Shown piece by piece: positions 1 to 10,947 of a DNA stretch of 64,000 nt; the stretch's first letter is position 1, and the number at the start of each line of letters is the position of its first letter. The notes beneath the pieces were generated by a model, which saw only the letters and a program-made list of their open reading frames with translations, searched no databases and was not told the DNA's origin. Made by a program: the position numbers and the translations under genes. The stretch comes from Prochlorococcus marinus str. MIT 9313 (GTDB lineage Bacteria; Cyanobacteriota; Cyanobacteriia; PCC-6307; Cyanobiaceae): the NCBI RefSeq assembly GCF_000011485.1, contig NC_005071.1, positions 62,001 through 126,000 of the forward strand, written 5' to 3'.

Positions 1-968
1 CGCACGAGGTCGTCGGCTTCAAGGTGGTGCAGCACCTGTGAGGCCTGTAGATCACGATTGGCCCGGCTGCGCCCTCGACCATCGCTGGGCATAAAACCGA
101 TGGCATTACGGCCTAGTCGCTTTTGCACCACATCTTCGAGGCCAATGAAGGCACCACCGCAGATGAAGAGGATCTGGCTGGTGTCGATTTGGATGCAGTC
201 TTGATAGGGGTGTTTACGCCCTCCTTGCGGTGGCACGTTGGCGACTGTGCCTTCGAGCATCTTTAGCAGGGCTTGCTGTACTCCTTCACCGGATACGTCG
301 CGGGTAATGGAGGGGTTTTCACTTTTTCGGGCGATCTTATCGATCTCATCGACGTAAATGATGCCCCGCTGGGCATGCTCCACGTCCATGTCGGCCTTTT
401 GCAATAGCCGCAGCAAAATGTTTTCGACATCCTCGCCCACGTAGCCGGCTTCGGTCAGTGTGGTTGCATCAGCAACGGCGAAGGGCACGTCCAGGAGTTC
501 GGCCAGGGTCTGGGCTAATAGGGTTTTGCCACAGCCTGTTGGACCGATGAGCAGGATGTTTGACTTGTGGAGCCTGGTTGCAGAGAGATCGGTTTCGCCT
601 TGGCCGTCACCTTGCCAAGCCAGGCGTTTGTAGTGGTTATAGACGGCGACTGAAAGGACTTTTTTGGCAGCTTCTTGCCCCACCACTTGCTTATCTAGGA
701 AGCTTTTGATCTGCTGAGGTTTGGGTATGGTGGCGAGTGTGGGTGCTGGCTTTCCACTTTTATGGGAAGCAGTTGCAGACTTGCGATTTGACTCGCTGCT
801 ATGACGTGGGTTGCCTTGGCTATCGACAAGTTCTTCATCCAGGATCTCGGTGCAAAGATCGATGCATTCGTCGCAGATGTAGACACCTGGCCCAGCAATC
901 AATTTGCGTACTTGGTCCTGAGACTTGCCGCAGAAAGAGCACTTTAGATGGGCGTCGAATTTGGCCAT
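1..968 (-). CDS. clpX: ClpX, ATPase subunit of the ClpXP protease (3' end cut by window)
   Basis: AAA+ unfoldase that recognises tagged or damaged cytoplasmic proteins and threads them into ClpP. The start ATG is at 966-968 on the minus strand. The N-terminus carries the ClpX zinc-binding domain (CSFC near residue 10, then CDEC about 20 residues later). The AAA+ core follows, with Walker A GPTGCGKT, Walker B IIYVDEID, and the pore-loop and sensor regions before the sequence runs off the left edge. About 322 residues are visible, so roughly the last quarter of the protein is missing. It lies 88 bases downstream of clpP on the same strand, giving the usual tig-clpP-clpX order. Identification is secure. 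Confidence 0.97.
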   Translation of the reverse strand, partial: MAKFDAHLKCSFCGKSQDQVRKLIAGPGVYICDECIDLCTEILDEELVDSQGNPRHSSESNRKSATASHKSGKPAPTLATIPKPQQIKSFLDKQVVGQEAAKKVLSVAVYNHYKRLAWQGDGQGETDLSATRLHKSNILLIGPTGCGKTLLAQTLAELLDVPFAVADATTLTEAGYVGEDVENILLRLLQKADMDVEHAQRGIIYVDEIDKIARKSENPSITRDVSGEGVQQALLKMLEGTVANVPPQGGRKHPYQDCIQIDTSQILFICGGAFIGLEDVVQKRLGRNAIGFMPSDGRGRSRANRDLQASQVLHHLEADDLV

Positions 969-1056
969 CGGGCTGTGATCACTTCAAACGGGCAGACAGG
1001 ATCTGACGAATGTTGGCCAGCCTGAACGCTCAGGATCGTGTCAGATCAGGGTTGCG

Positions 1057-1731
1057 TCACCCTTCCTTAACGATTCCACCGCCTGTGAGGCTATCCACAA
1101 CCCGATCGATCAGTCCGTATTCAACCGCTTTTGCTGGAGAAAGGAAGTGGTCGCGGTCAGTGTCTTCAGCGATTTTGTTGAGGGGTTGGCCAGTGTGCTC
1201 GGCGAGAAGGCCGTTGAGGGTTTCTTTTAAGAAGAGGATCTCTTTAGCCTGGATTTCGATGTCTACTGCTTGGCCCTGGGCACCACCCAGGGGCTGATGA
1301 ATCATGATCCGTGCATTGGGTAGTGCCAGTCGCTTGCCTTTGGTACCTCCGCAGAGAAGGAAAGCCCCCATGCTGGCAGCAAGGCCATAACAGATGGTCA
1401 CGACGTCTGGAGCGACCTGCTGCATGGTGTCATAGATAGCCAAACCAGCGGTCACTGAACCACCTGGGGAGTTGATATAGATCTGGATGTCCTTTTCGGG
1501 ATCTTCGGCTTCAAGGAAGAGCATCTGAGCAACGAGGGCATCTGCTACTTGATCGTCGACACCAGTGCCAAGAAAAATGATTCGCTCACGTAGCAAGCGC
1601 GAGTAAATGTCGAATGCCCGTTCCCCACGGCCCGACTGTTCCACCACTGTGGGCAGGATCCCTGGTGATGAGACAGGACGAATGCCTTGCCAGCGATTGT
1701 GGATGGGGTGGTAGCAGTAGGAATCGATCAC
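1057..1731 (-). CDS. clpP: ATP-dependent Clp protease proteolytic subunit
   Basis: Serine peptidase that forms the barrel chamber of the Clp protease. The 224-residue product has the catalytic Ser near residue 120 (GLAASMGAF), His near 145 (MIHQPLGG) and the acidic stretch EDTDRD near 190 that holds the catalytic Asp. The start is GTG at 1729-1731; no ATG lies near the beginning of the conserved region. The roughly 30-residue N-terminal extension before the core fits a cleaved propeptide. It sits 46 bases after tig and 88 before clpX, and the three are probably cotranscribed. Cyanobacteria usually carry several clpP paralogues; adjacency to clpX suggests this one pairs with it. Confidence 0.97.
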   Translation of the reverse strand: MIDSYCYHPIHNRWQGIRPVSSPGILPTVVEQSGRGERAFDIYSRLLRERIIFLGTGVDDQVADALVAQMLFLEAEDPEKDIQIYINSPGGSVTAGLAIYDTMQQVAPDVVTICYGLAASMGAFLLCGGTKGKRLALPNARIMIHQPLGGAQGQAVDIEIQAKEILFLKETLNGLLAEHTGQPLNKIAEDTDRDHFLSPAKAVEYGLIDRVVDSLTGGGIVKEG

Positions 1732-1777
1732 TCGCTTGGGCTTTAGGGGAGCACTTCTATCAATCTATTGGTGCCAT

Positions 1778-3217
1778 TCAGGACTTGCTTTTGTCCGAGG
1801 CAGGTTTTTCAGTGTTGGCTTTGTTGGTCTTGGTTTTTGTGGATTTAGTTTTGCTGCCTTTGGATTTTGCAGCGGGCTTACTGGTTTTTGCCTCGCTTTC
1901 AAGTACCTTTTCGGTAATGGTGCTGTTGTCTTCGAGCCAGTCCAGCAATTTGTCTTTGAGTAAGTCGTCGCTAACAGCTTGACGCAACCTTGCCGGGTCA
2001 ATATCGCGTTCGCCAGAAAGCTCGCGGCTTACTTCCTTGACCTTGGCGCTGATTTCACTCTCTTCTATTTTGAGATCTTCGCTTTCAGCTAGTGCAGTGA
2101 GGGCAAAACTGCGTCTTAGCCGCTCTTCGGCTTCTGGGCGTGATGATTCCATCAAGGAACGCACAAGCTCTGGGGTGAACATGGATTTCACGTCCATTCC
2201 CTGTTGAGCGAATTGGCTGGCAGTTTGTTCAACAAGGTTGCGTATCTCTTGCTGCACAAGGGTGTTTGGTAGATCTACTTCCAGCTGCTCAGTCAATGCT
2301 TCCAGCAGTGCGTCGTGACGATTGCTGCGATCACGACGCTTTGCGTCTTCCTGAAGACGTTGTTCTAGATCGTTGCGAAGTTCCTCAAGAGTTGCTTTGT
2401 CACTGGACTGCTGGGCGAAGGCATCGTCAAGATCAGGTAACTCGCGGGTTTTGAGCTCTTTGAGGTTGATTACAAAGCTGGCTTTACGGCCGCGAGCATC
2501 TTCTTTCGAGTAATCGTCTGGGAAGTGGCAATCAACAGTTTTCTCATCGCCCAAGTTCATACCGATAATCCCTTCCACGAAGCCGGGGATCATTTGTCCA
2601 TCTTCAAGATCGACATCCATGGAGTCACTACTTCCGCCTTCGATTGCGCTGCCGTCGTCGTCGTAGGTGCCGCTGAAACTAACCACAGCGATATCGCCGA
2701 TTGCTGCTGGGCGACTTTCGACGGGTACAAGGGTGGCTAGTTGTTTGCGGGATTGTTCGATCAATTCATCGACCTTGCTGGGATCGAAAGTCACCACTTC
2801 TGCTTCGGCTTGTAGCCCTTTGGTGGCCTTAAGTTTTGGGGTTGGGGTGACGTCTGTCTCAAGGGTGAGGGTCAGTGCCTCGCTGGGCTGAAAGCTTTCA
2901 AGAAGAGCGTCAAAGCCGCCACTGAGTTCGGGTTCGCAAAGTGGCTCGATTGATTCTTGTTCGAGGACTTCACGCCAGACAGCATCAACGAGCGATTCCA
3001 AGGCTGTTGCACGGATTCTTACCGGGCCGATCTGTTGCAGCAGAACGGCACGCGGAACTTTCCCTTTGCGGAAGCCTGGAAGATTGGTGGTGCGGCTTAA
3101 GCGGGTGACAGCGGCCTCATAGTTGGCCTGGCAGCGCTCTGCTGGTACCGCTACTTCGACAGCAAGCCGACTATTGGGTTTCTGCGTGGTTTTGACCTGT
3201 AGTGCTGTGGCACTCAT
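1778..3217 (-). CDS. tig: Trigger factor, ribosome-associated chaperone and prolyl isomerase
   Basis: Binds near the ribosome exit tunnel and helps nascent chains fold. The 479-residue product has the three expected parts: an N-terminal ribosome-binding domain containing the GFRKGKVP signature (near residue 50), a central FKBP-type domain (about residues 160-250), and a C-terminal helical domain. It ends in a Lys/Ser/Thr-rich low-complexity tail of about 35 residues that is longer than in many homologues and probably disordered. The start ATG is at 3215-3217. It heads the tig-clpP-clpX cluster and is divergent from asd across about 170 bases that must carry both promoters. Confidence 0.96.
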   Translation of the reverse strand: MSATALQVKTTQKPNSRLAVEVAVPAERCQANYEAAVTRLSRTTNLPGFRKGKVPRAVLLQQIGPVRIRATALESLVDAVWREVLEQESIEPLCEPELSGGFDALLESFQPSEALTLTLETDVTPTPKLKATKGLQAEAEVVTFDPSKVDELIEQSRKQLATLVPVESRPAAIGDIAVVSFSGTYDDDGSAIEGGSSDSMDVDLEDGQMIPGFVEGIIGMNLGDEKTVDCHFPDDYSKEDARGRKASFVINLKELKTRELPDLDDAFAQQSSDKATLEELRNDLEQRLQEDAKRRDRSNRHDALLEALTEQLEVDLPNTLVQQEIRNLVEQTASQFAQQGMDVKSMFTPELVRSLMESSRPEAEERLRRSFALTALAESEDLKIEESEISAKVKEVSRELSGERDIDPARLRQAVSDDLLKDKLLDWLEDNSTITEKVLESEAKTSKPAAKSKGSKTKSTKTKTNKANTEKPASDKSKS

Positions 3218-3390
3218 GGACGGACGACTGCGAGCAGAAGACCACCCTAAGAAAGCGCCAGTTCATCTCTCAACACGTATTGTGGTCTCAACGTCTTGCA
3301 TGATTGAGGCTGTAGGGCTTTATCCCAGCTGGGTTCAATTTTTTATTGAGATCGAACCCCTGAACTCAGTCAATACCCTGATCTCACCGC

Positions 3391-4423
3391 TTGCTTCCCA
3401 TATCGTTTTTCCCCGATCGTCCCCTCACAGTTGCTGTGCTTGGTGCCAGTGGCGCAGTGGGTCAGGAGCTGCTGCAGCTGCTGCAGGAACGCTCGTTTCC
3501 CATTTGTGAGTTGCGCTTATTGGCATCTGCACGTTCTGCGGGCCATGTTGAACCTTGGAATGGCTCCAGCCTCGTCGTTCAGGAGGTGAGCGAAGCTGCT
3601 TTTGAGGGGGTTGATTTGGTGCTCGCCTCAGCTGGTGGATCCGTATCGCGTCAGTGGCGGCAGGTGATCAACTCAGCCGGTGCGCTGATGATTGACAACT
3701 CCAGTGCATTCAGGATGGATGCCGACGTGCCCCTCGTGGTGCCAGAGGTCAATCCTGAGGCGGTTGCAGAGCATCAGGGGGTGATTGCAAATCCGAATTG
3801 CACCACGATTTTGTTAACTCTGGTGCTGGCCCCTTTGGCTGCAAGACGTGCTTTGCGTCGCGTTGTTGTCAGCACCTATCAGTCGGCGAGTGGTGCAGGT
3901 GCACGCGCTATGGAGGAGCTCAAGCAGCTCACTCAGGTTGTTTTAGCGGGCGAAACGCCTTGTAGTGAAGTGCTTCCTCATTCCCTTGCCTTCAACTTGT
4001 TCCTGCACAACTCTCCATTGATGGCCAATAGCTATTGCGAGGAGGAAATGAAGATGGTCAATGAAACGCGCAAAATTATGGGCCTTCCTGATTTGCGCTT
4101 TACCGCAACTTGTGTTCGGGTGCCTGTACTTCGAGCCCATTCGGAGGCTGTGAATATTGAGTTTGACGAGCCTTTTCCAGTGGAAGAAGCTCGCCAATTG
4201 CTGAAGGTGGCAGCGGGGCTCGAGTTAATCGAAGATTTTGAGCAGAATCGCTTTCCCATGCCTACCGATGTCACTGATCGCGATCCGGTTGCGGTGGCGT
4301 CGCATTCGGCAGGACATCAGTGATCCCAATGCTCTCGAGCTTTGGCTATGCGGGGATCAGATTCGTAAAGGTGCCGCTCTAAATGCGATCCAAATTGCAG
4401 AATTGTTGTTGTCGTCATCATGA
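3391..4423 (+). CDS. asd: Aspartate-semialdehyde dehydrogenase, apparent frameshift near 4298
   Basis: Converts aspartyl phosphate to aspartate semialdehyde, the branch point to lysine, diaminopimelate, threonine and methionine. The first frame (TTG start at 3391) has the NADP-binding GASGAVGQ motif and the catalytic Cys137 in PNCTT. It meets a stop at 4321-4323, about 33 residues short. The missing C-terminus ([15 protein letters not shown]...) continues in the next frame from about 4299 to TGA at 4421-4423. Removing one base, most simply the C at 4298, restores a full-length enzyme whose stop overlaps the dapA ATG. The enzyme is normally essential, so a sequence error is likelier than a true null, but a recent mutation cannot be excluded from the sequence. 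Confidence 0.9.
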
Positions 4424-5328
4424 GCTCTGCTGCTGAGTTGTCTCCAACTCCTTTTGGCCGTTTGCTGACGGCCATGGTCACACCTTTTGACGCTGATGGA
4501 TGCGTTGATCTGGCTTTGGCTGGTCGTCTTGCTCGCTATCTCGTGGATGAGGGATCTGATGGGCTGGTTGTCTGCGGCACAACTGGGGAATCGCCCACTC
4601 TGAGCTGGCAGGAGCAGCATCAATTGCTTGGGGTGGTCCGTCAGGCAGTGGGGCCAGGCGTGAAGGTTCTTGCCGGTACTGGTAGCAATAGCACCGCTGA
4701 GGCGATAGAGGCCACCACTCAGGCAGCTGCGGTGGGTGCTGATGGGGCATTGGTGGTTGTTCCTTATTACAACAAGCCTCCGCAGGAAGGTCTTGAAGCC
4801 CATTTCAGGGCTATTGCCCAGGCTGCCCCTGAGTTGCCGCTGATGCTTTACAACATTCCTGGGCGGACTGGCTGTTCGCTTGCTCCAGCAACAGTTGCAA
4901 GGTTGATGGAATGTCCGAATGTGGTGAGTTTCAAAGCCGCCAGTGGCACCACGGATGAAGTGACGCAGTTGAGGTTGCAGTGTGGTTCAAAATTGGCTGT
5001 TTACAGCGGCGACGATGGCTTGCTTTTGCCCATGTTGTCGGTGGGGGCTGTTGGGGTGGTGAGTGTCGCAAGTCACCTTGTAGGTCGTCGGCTGAAGGCG
5101 ATGATTGAGGCCTATCTCAATGGTCAGGGTGCTCTTGCCCTCAGTTATCACGAGCAGTTGCAACCTTTGTTCAAGGCTCTATTTGTTACCACCAATCCGA
5201 TTCCTGTTAAAGCAGCCCTCGAGCTCAGCGGTTGGCCGGTCGGATCCCCCCGCCTCCCTTTGCTTCCTCTTGATCCCGTGATGCGAGATGCTCTTTCAAA
5301 CACCTTGACTGCCTTGTGTCAGACCTGA
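4420..5328 (+). CDS. dapA: 4-hydroxy-tetrahydrodipicolinate synthase
   Basis: Condenses pyruvate with aspartate semialdehyde, the first committed step to diaminopimelate and lysine. The 302-residue TIM-barrel shows the Schiff-base Lys172 (VSFKAASG), Tyr144 in LYNIPGRTG and the Thr pair at 54-55 (CGTTGES). The ATG at 4420 overlaps the TGA of the full-length asd frame (ATGA), so asd and dapA are translationally coupled and catalyse successive steps. That coupling also supports the view that asd should end at 4423. Confidence 0.97.
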   Translation: MSSAAELSPTPFGRLLTAMVTPFDADGCVDLALAGRLARYLVDEGSDGLVVCGTTGESPTLSWQEQHQLLGVVRQAVGPGVKVLAGTGSNSTAEAIEATTQAAAVGADGALVVVPYYNKPPQEGLEAHFRAIAQAAPELPLMLYNIPGRTGCSLAPATVARLMECPNVVSFKAASGTTDEVTQLRLQCGSKLAVYSGDDGLLLPMLSVGAVGVVSVASHLVGRRLKAMIEAYLNGQGALALSYHEQLQPLFKALFVTTNPIPVKAALELSGWPVGSPRLPLLPLDPVMRDALSNTLTALCQT

Positions 5329-5428
5329 CGCCACGGCTGTTTCTCACATTGATTGCTTGACGCTTTAGCTTTTCGCCATGAGCGCTCGCTTCATTTCAGG
5401 CCCCAAATAGTTTTCGTACGCTTTTGTC

Positions 5429-7432
5429 ATGACGTCTAGTTCCACCATTTCCAGATCCACCTCTTCTAGAGACGGTAAAGCCAAAGAGCCCTGCTTACGA
5501 GTGATTCCCCTTGGTGGGCTCCATGAGATTGGCAAGAACACCTGCGTGTTCGAGTACGGCGACGACATCATGATGGTGGATGCTGGCCTGGCATTTCCCA
5601 GTGATGGAATGCATGGCGTCAATGTGGTGATGCCAGACACCAGTTATCTACGCGAGAACCAAAAGCGCATCCGCGGCATGATCGTGACCCATGGTCATGA
5701 AGATCATATTGGTGGGATTCCTCATCACCTCAAGCACTTCAATATTCCAGTGATCTATGGCCCGCGTCTGGCCATGTCAATGCTCCAGGGAAAGATGGAA
5801 GAGGCTGGTGTTACAGACCGCACCACGATCCAGACCGTGAGTCCACGGGATGTAGTCAAGGTTGGACAACACTTTTCGGTGGAATTTATCCGCAATACCC
5901 ACTCGATGGCAGATAGCTTTTCGCTTGCCATCACCACTCCTGTTGGCTCGGTGATCTTCACAGGAGACTTCAAGTTTGACCATACTCCTGTGGATGGTGA
6001 AAATTTTGATATGGCTCGCCTTGCACATCACGGCGAGCAAGGTGTTTTGTGTTTGTTCAGTGATTCAACCAATGCTGAGGTGCCTGGCTTCTGTCCACCT
6101 GAGCGATCGGTATTTCCTGCTTTAGATCGCCATATTTCTCAAGCTGATGGCCGAGTGATTATCACAACTTTTGCGAGCTCTATTCACCGCGTTTCAATGA
6201 TTTTGGAGCTGGCTTTAAAGAATGGACGAAAAGTTGGTTTGCTTGGGCGATCGATGCTCAATGTGATCGCTAAGGCGCGTGAACTTGGCTATATGCGTGC
6301 TCCTGATGATCTGTTCGTACCGATCAAACAGATTCGTGATATGCCTGATCGTGAGACTCTGTTGTTGATGACAGGGAGTCAGGGCGAGCCGTTGGCTGCT
6401 TTAAGTCGCATCTCACGCGGTGAGCATCAACATGTGCAGGTCAAGAACTCTGACACGATTATCTTTTCGGCGAGTCCGATTCCGGGTAATACGATCTCAG
6501 TTGTTAATACCATCGACCGCTTGATGATGCTTGGAGCCAAGGTGGTCTATGGCAAGGGAGAGGGTATCCATGTTTCTGGGCATGGCTTCCAGGAGGATCA
6601 CAAGTTGATGCTGGCTTTAACAAAGCCAAAGTTTTTTGTGCCTGTACATGGTGAGCATCGCATGCTTATTTGCCACAGTAAGACTGCGCAGTCGATGGGC
6701 GTAGCAAGCGAAAATATTTTGATTCTTGATAATGGTGATGTTGTTCAACTTTCAGCTGATTCGATTAGTAAAGGAGACTCAGTAAAAGCAGGAATTGAAC
6801 TTCTTGATGCTTCTCGCAATGGCATTGTTGATGCTCGTGTTTTGAAAGAGCGCCAGCAACTTGCTGAAGATGGTGTTGTCACTGTGTTGGCTGCAATCAG
6901 TACCGATGGAGTGATGGTTGCACCGCCAAGAGTGAACTTGCGAGGTGTTGTGACCGCTGCTGACCCCCGCAAGATGTCGATTTGGACTGAACGGGAAATA
7001 AGCTGGGTGTTGGAAAACCGCTGGAAGCAGTTTTCTCGTCAAACAGATGGCAAAACTCCTGAAGTCGATTGGATGGGTTTGCAGCGAGAAGTGGAAGTGG
7101 GTTTGGGTCGTCGAATGCGTCGTGAGTTGCAAGTTGAGCCCTTGCTTCTGTGCCTAGTTCAGCCTGCACCAGGCGGAACACCTGCTTATAAAGGTATGGC
7201 TGATGCTGAACCTGAAGATCGATCAGTGACCCGCAATCGTGGTGATCGTGATCTGGCTAGTAACGGACGCCGAACTCCAGCTGCGGCTCCTGTCAAGGTT
7301 GCGGCAGCTGTGTCAGCAACGTCGACTACGAAGAAGGTTGCAGATCAAGCCAATGTCAAGACTCAATCTGAACCTGAGTCAGCAGAGGTGCCTTCCGGTC
7401 GTACACGCCGTCGCCGCTCAGCGGCGGCTTAA
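5429..7432 (+). CDS. rnj: Ribonuclease J
   Basis: Metallo-beta-lactamase/beta-CASP nuclease with endonuclease and 5'-3' exonuclease activity, central to mRNA turnover and rRNA maturation. The 667-residue product has the zinc-binding HGHEDHIGG motif at about residues 88-96, the GDFKFDH aspartate motif, the beta-CASP region and the late histidine segment SGHG/PVHGEHR. The last 70 or so residues are Ala/Lys/Thr-rich and end in a basic run (RTRRRR), an extension beyond the catalytic core that could bind RNA or the membrane. It follows dapA by 100 bases and overlaps the convergent gene at its 3' end by 15 bases. Confidence 0.95.
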   Translation: MTSSSTISRSTSSRDGKAKEPCLRVIPLGGLHEIGKNTCVFEYGDDIMMVDAGLAFPSDGMHGVNVVMPDTSYLRENQKRIRGMIVTHGHEDHIGGIPHHLKHFNIPVIYGPRLAMSMLQGKMEEAGVTDRTTIQTVSPRDVVKVGQHFSVEFIRNTHSMADSFSLAITTPVGSVIFTGDFKFDHTPVDGENFDMARLAHHGEQGVLCLFSDSTNAEVPGFCPPERSVFPALDRHISQADGRVIITTFASSIHRVSMILELALKNGRKVGLLGRSMLNVIAKARELGYMRAPDDLFVPIKQIRDMPDRETLLLMTGSQGEPLAALSRISRGEHQHVQVKNSDTIIFSASPIPGNTISVVNTIDRLMMLGAKVVYGKGEGIHVSGHGFQEDHKLMLALTKPKFFVPVHGEHRMLICHSKTAQSMGVASENILILDNGDVVQLSADSISKGDSVKAGIELLDASRNGIVDARVLKERQQLAEDGVVTVLAAISTDGVMVAPPRVNLRGVVTAADPRKMSIWTEREISWVLENRWKQFSRQTDGKTPEVDWMGLQREVEVGLGRRMRRELQVEPLLLCLVQPAPGGTPAYKGMADAEPEDRSVTRNRGDRDLASNGRRTPAAAPVKVAAAVSATSTTKKVADQANVKTQSEPESAEVPSGRTRRRRSAAA

Positions 7433-8527
7433 GACCATCCAGAAGTTTTTGAGGCGAGTTGTCAGCGTTGCTGATGTTCGCTTCTTTGACTGCAATTGAC
7501 TGGTCTCTTGCTTGGCAAGGTCAGCGTAAGAGGGCATGGTCACGCGCAACAATGAATCATTTAGGAGGTCATTGTTCGTTGCTTGTGAGATGGCCTCTGG
7601 GGGGATTATTGCTTGCTTGAAAGTGTCCTGTTTAGGCTTTTTGATTGGGTTTACTTCTGATTTCGCTGTTGGCCTTATTTCGGTTTCTGTATTGAGATCT
7701 GATTTAATTTCTAGGGCTTTCGCTGTTGCCGATGGTTCTTGTTTCGCATGAACCTTTTGTTGAAGATCAGTATTTTGTGCGTAGTTTTTTTGCTTAGATA
7801 TCTGTTCAGGCTTCATGCTATCTGCAATGAATGTTGATTCCATTTTGGCTGTAGATTTAGAATGATCTGCTTCTGTCGCTAAAGCTTGGGCGGCTGGAAA
7901 TAGGAAGGGATCACGAATCAGATCAGCCAGAGACTCTGACGTTTCATTGCTCAATGTCCTTGTCTCTTGTTGATTAGCCTGTTGATCTGATTGAGGATGT
8001 TTAGCTTTGTTGGCCTCGTTAATATTTGGGGTCTTTGTAGATAGGAAGGGATCATTAATCAGGCTTTGCCGTGGTTCTGTGACTTCAGCTTTTAGAGCTA
8101 TTGGCTTGTGTTTTGTGGATTGTTTAGGGGTCGGGCTTTGAGGATGTTCTTCTCTATCTCCAGTCTCTCGTTGCAATTCGCCTTGGCATCGTTCTAAGCC
8201 TTGTTCGGCGAGTTCTTTCAAAGTCTCTTGTGGTTGGCTATCTAGAACCAGGTTGTAGTGGTGTTGGGCTTGCTGGACATCGTTTATTCCGTAGAGCTGG
8301 ACGTGGCCCATTAGCAGAGCAACAAAGGCCTGCCAGGCCAGCATTGCTTCTTGCTCAGGTCCTTTCTGCTGCAGCTCTAGTTGGCCTAGCAGGCCTTCAC
8401 AGATTGATTGAGCTGCTTCGTAATTTCCTGCCCCATAGGCCTTCTCGGCGGCCAGGTACTGCTGTTGGAAGTCACCGTCCACCGGAGTCAGTCGTGATGT
8501 TCTAGTTGTACCGAGTTTCGCTGCCAT
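7418..8527 (-). CDS. TPR-like protein with a long low-complexity C-terminus, function unknown
   Basis: 369 residues. The first 130 form an alpha-helical region resembling tetratricopeptide repeats ([18 protein letters not shown], then an AQHHYNLVL-type helix). The rest is a Lys/Gln/Ser/Thr/Glu-rich, probably disordered region. A short motif DPFL occurs twice in it (near residues 159 and 207) within similar contexts ([18 protein letters not shown]), and a weaker related stretch lies near residue 317 (DLLNDSLL). The start overlaps the 3' end of tilS by 40 bases, so the pair is probably cotranscribed. I do not recognise a characterised homologue. A scaffold binding partners through the repeated short motif is conceivable but is only inference. 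Confidence 0.75.
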
Positions 8528-9519
8528 TGGACTTTCCAGCCCTGCGCGAGGTGTAGAGATCCAGGTGGTTTGCCGGGGGCAATGCTTTGGCTGATCTGTT
8601 CAAGTTGGACTGCTGGCAGACTTGGTGCTCCTGATCGCTTGAGCCAATAGGCCAACAGAGTTGTTCTTGCTGTGATCGGTAGTTGGGCAAGGTCCTTACG
8701 ACAAAGGCCGTTTTGCTTGCTGAGGTTGTTTAGAGCCAGCATGGCGATCGCTTGCTGGTCCGCATGGTGATGGTTGAGCCTTTCGGCGAGAGCGGCCATG
8801 CGCAAGCTGCAGCCAGGATGGAGAGATTCCAGTACTGGGAGTACTTCTTGGCGGACTCGGTTGCGGCTGAAGTCTGGATTGGAATTGGCAGGATCAAGCC
8901 AAATAGGTAAGCCCAGCTCGCTGCAAATCAAGGCGGTGTCCTCACGCGAGAACCCCAGCAAAGGGCGTATGAGCTGCACGTTTTTGTGAGGATGGTCTTT
9001 GCTGATGGGCCTGCATTGGCGCATGCTGCTCAGTCCCGCGAGGTCGGTACCTCGGGCAAGGTTGAGCAGCAAGGTTTCAGCTCGATCAGAACTGGTGTGG
9101 CCTGTGAGCACATACCGGCATGGATGGTTGGGGTTGTTGGATGACAAACGTTCTGCGTGAAGTGTCAGTTGTTCATATCGCCAATGTCGCGCTGTGGCTT
9201 CGTTGTTGGTTTGTCCAGGTTTGGCTTGATCAGAGCAGAAGCTCAAGTTGTGTGATTCACACCAATTTTTGAGTTCAGTTGCGATCGTTGCTGATTGTTT
9301 ATGCCAGTTGTGGTCGCCATGCCATACCTCTAAAGACCAGCCATGTTTGCGTTGCAGATCGATCAATAGACCAAGCAGGGCCATTGAATCTTGACCGCCG
9401 GACACGGCGATCAAGAGTGAGGCTTTTGCTGGCAGTAGATCTGGATTTGCTAGCAGTTTGTGATGGAGACGCGCGTGCCAGGCGCTCCAGGGCAGTTGCG
9501 TTGAGCTGGATGAGGCCAT
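8488..9519 (-). CDS. tilS: tRNA(Ile)-lysidine synthase
   Basis: Modifies C34 of the CAU-anticodon tRNA-Ile to lysidine so that it reads AUA. The PP-loop SGGQDS is at residues 40-45, followed by the TilS features [12 protein letters not shown] and the [10 protein letters not shown] segment typical of this enzyme. I start at the ATG at 9517-9519 (MASSSS..., 343 residues). The open frame extends 37 codons further upstream, but that part is unlike the family and would cut into the divergent promoter region shared with the gene at 9603. The C-terminal domain is short, as in other cyanobacteria. Confidence 0.93.
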
Positions 9520-9602
9520 GGCGCAGTGGTCATTCAGCTGAGGCCAGTTTGCCGTGCAGGAGCCTGGCAAATGGGAGTATGGAGCTATAGATCGTTGATG
9601 AA

Positions 9603-10379
9603 ATGACCCGTCTCGCTCAGTTGCCAACACACTTGCGTCAGCGTCTCGAGCAGCGCTCGGCCCTCAAGGTGATCGCTGGTTTGATGAATTTTGAGGCCCT
9701 CTCGGTGGCGCAGGTCGCGCGGGCTGCTGGCCACGGTGGCGCTGATCTGATTGATGTGGCTTGTGATCCAGAGCTAGTGCAACTGGCGATCAGGGAATCC
9801 GCTGGAGTTCCGGTTTGTGTGTCAGCGGTGGATCCTGAGCTGTTCCCTGCAGCGGTTGCAGCTGGTGCTGCCATGGTGGAAATTGGAAATTTCGATACTT
9901 TTTATCCTCAGGGCCGGATCTTTGGTGCCGCCGAAGTCTTGGAGCTGACTCGTTTAACCAGGGTGTTGTTGCCTGGGGTGGTGTTGAGTGTGACCGTGCC
10001 CCATGTGTTGCCGATGGATCAGCAGGAGCAACTGGCAGTGGATCTGGTTGCTGCCGGTGCTGATCTGATTCAGACGGAGGGCGGCACGAGCGCTAAACCA
10101 TTTAGTGCTGGAAGTCTTGGCTTGATTGAGAAAGCTGCTCCCACTTTGGCTGCTGCACACAGCATTTCTACCGCACTGAAGGCTGCTGATCGGGTAGTTC
10201 CTGTGCTTTGTGCTTCTGGTTTATCGGCAGTGACGGTGCCCATGGCTATTGCTGCTGGTGCTGCTGGTGTCGGTGTTGGATCGGCGGTGAATCGTCTCAA
10301 TGATGAGCTGGCGATGGTTGCTGTTGTGCGGGGCTTGCGTGAAGCTCTCAGTGCGCCCAAATTTGCATTAATTCACTAG
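9603..10379 (+). CDS. ycf23: Ycf23/DUF561 family TIM-barrel protein
   Basis: A 258-residue protein of the DUF561 family, conserved in cyanobacteria and in red-algal plastids (Ycf23). It has a (beta/alpha)8 look with phosphate-binding-like Gly-rich ends ([24 protein letters not shown]), similar to FMN- or sugar-phosphate-binding barrels. The biochemical role is unknown as far as I know. It is divergent from tilS with about 80 bases between the starts. Confidence 0.9.
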
Positions 10380-10423
10380 CTTTAATTAATGTCTAGTCAG
10401 CTACTTTGAGTAGTCTTCTTTAA

Positions 10424-10843
10424 ATGTTTGGATCGCTCGGCTGGTTGCTGCAATGGCCCATTCGGGCCCTCATTTTGTTATTGGTTGCTGCGTTGCCCCT
10501 TGGCATTGAGATGGCCAATTTCAGCACAGCTTTATGGTCGGCGGTGATGATTGGCCTATTGGGTACGTTGTTGATCGTGCCTCTCAAGTTGCTGTTGGGT
10601 CCATTCTGGGCAATTACGTCCTTGGGGGGGCTGATCTGGCCAGTGTCGTTTTTGTTCAACTGGTTGATCACGGTCCTTTTATTTGCTCTGGCAGCCTGGC
10701 TGATTAATGGTTTTCGGCTCAAGAACGGTTTGCTTAGTGCCATCTGCGGCGCTGTCTTTTACAGCGTTGTGAGCACGATCGTGTTGCGATCTCTCGGCAT
10801 CGCTGATGTTGAGTTCACGAGAGCTGCTTTGCTTTCAGCCTGA
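10424..10843 (+). CDS. Small integral membrane protein, phage-holin-4-like (YvlD-type)
   Basis: 139 residues with about four hydrophobic helices: near residues 9-27, 38-60 (WSAVMIGLLGTLLIVPL), 65-95 and 100-125. The hydrophobic pattern resembles the PF04020 family (YvlD-like membrane proteins of unknown function), but I cannot confirm the family from sequence alone. It stands alone between ycf23 and uvrB on the same strand. No function is assigned. Confidence 0.75.
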   Translation: MFGSLGWLLQWPIRALILLLVAALPLGIEMANFSTALWSAVMIGLLGTLLIVPLKLLLGPFWAITSLGGLIWPVSFLFNWLITVLLFALAAWLINGFRLKNGLLSAICGAVFYSVVSTIVLRSLGIADVEFTRAALLSA

Positions 10844-10947
10844 GAGTTCAAGGCATTGTTTAGCAGGTCATCAGCGTTGGAGAAAGTCTGGGATAGCCCG
10901 TTCATGGCATCTGCTCATAAGCTAAGCGGCTGCCCGTTACGGCCCTA

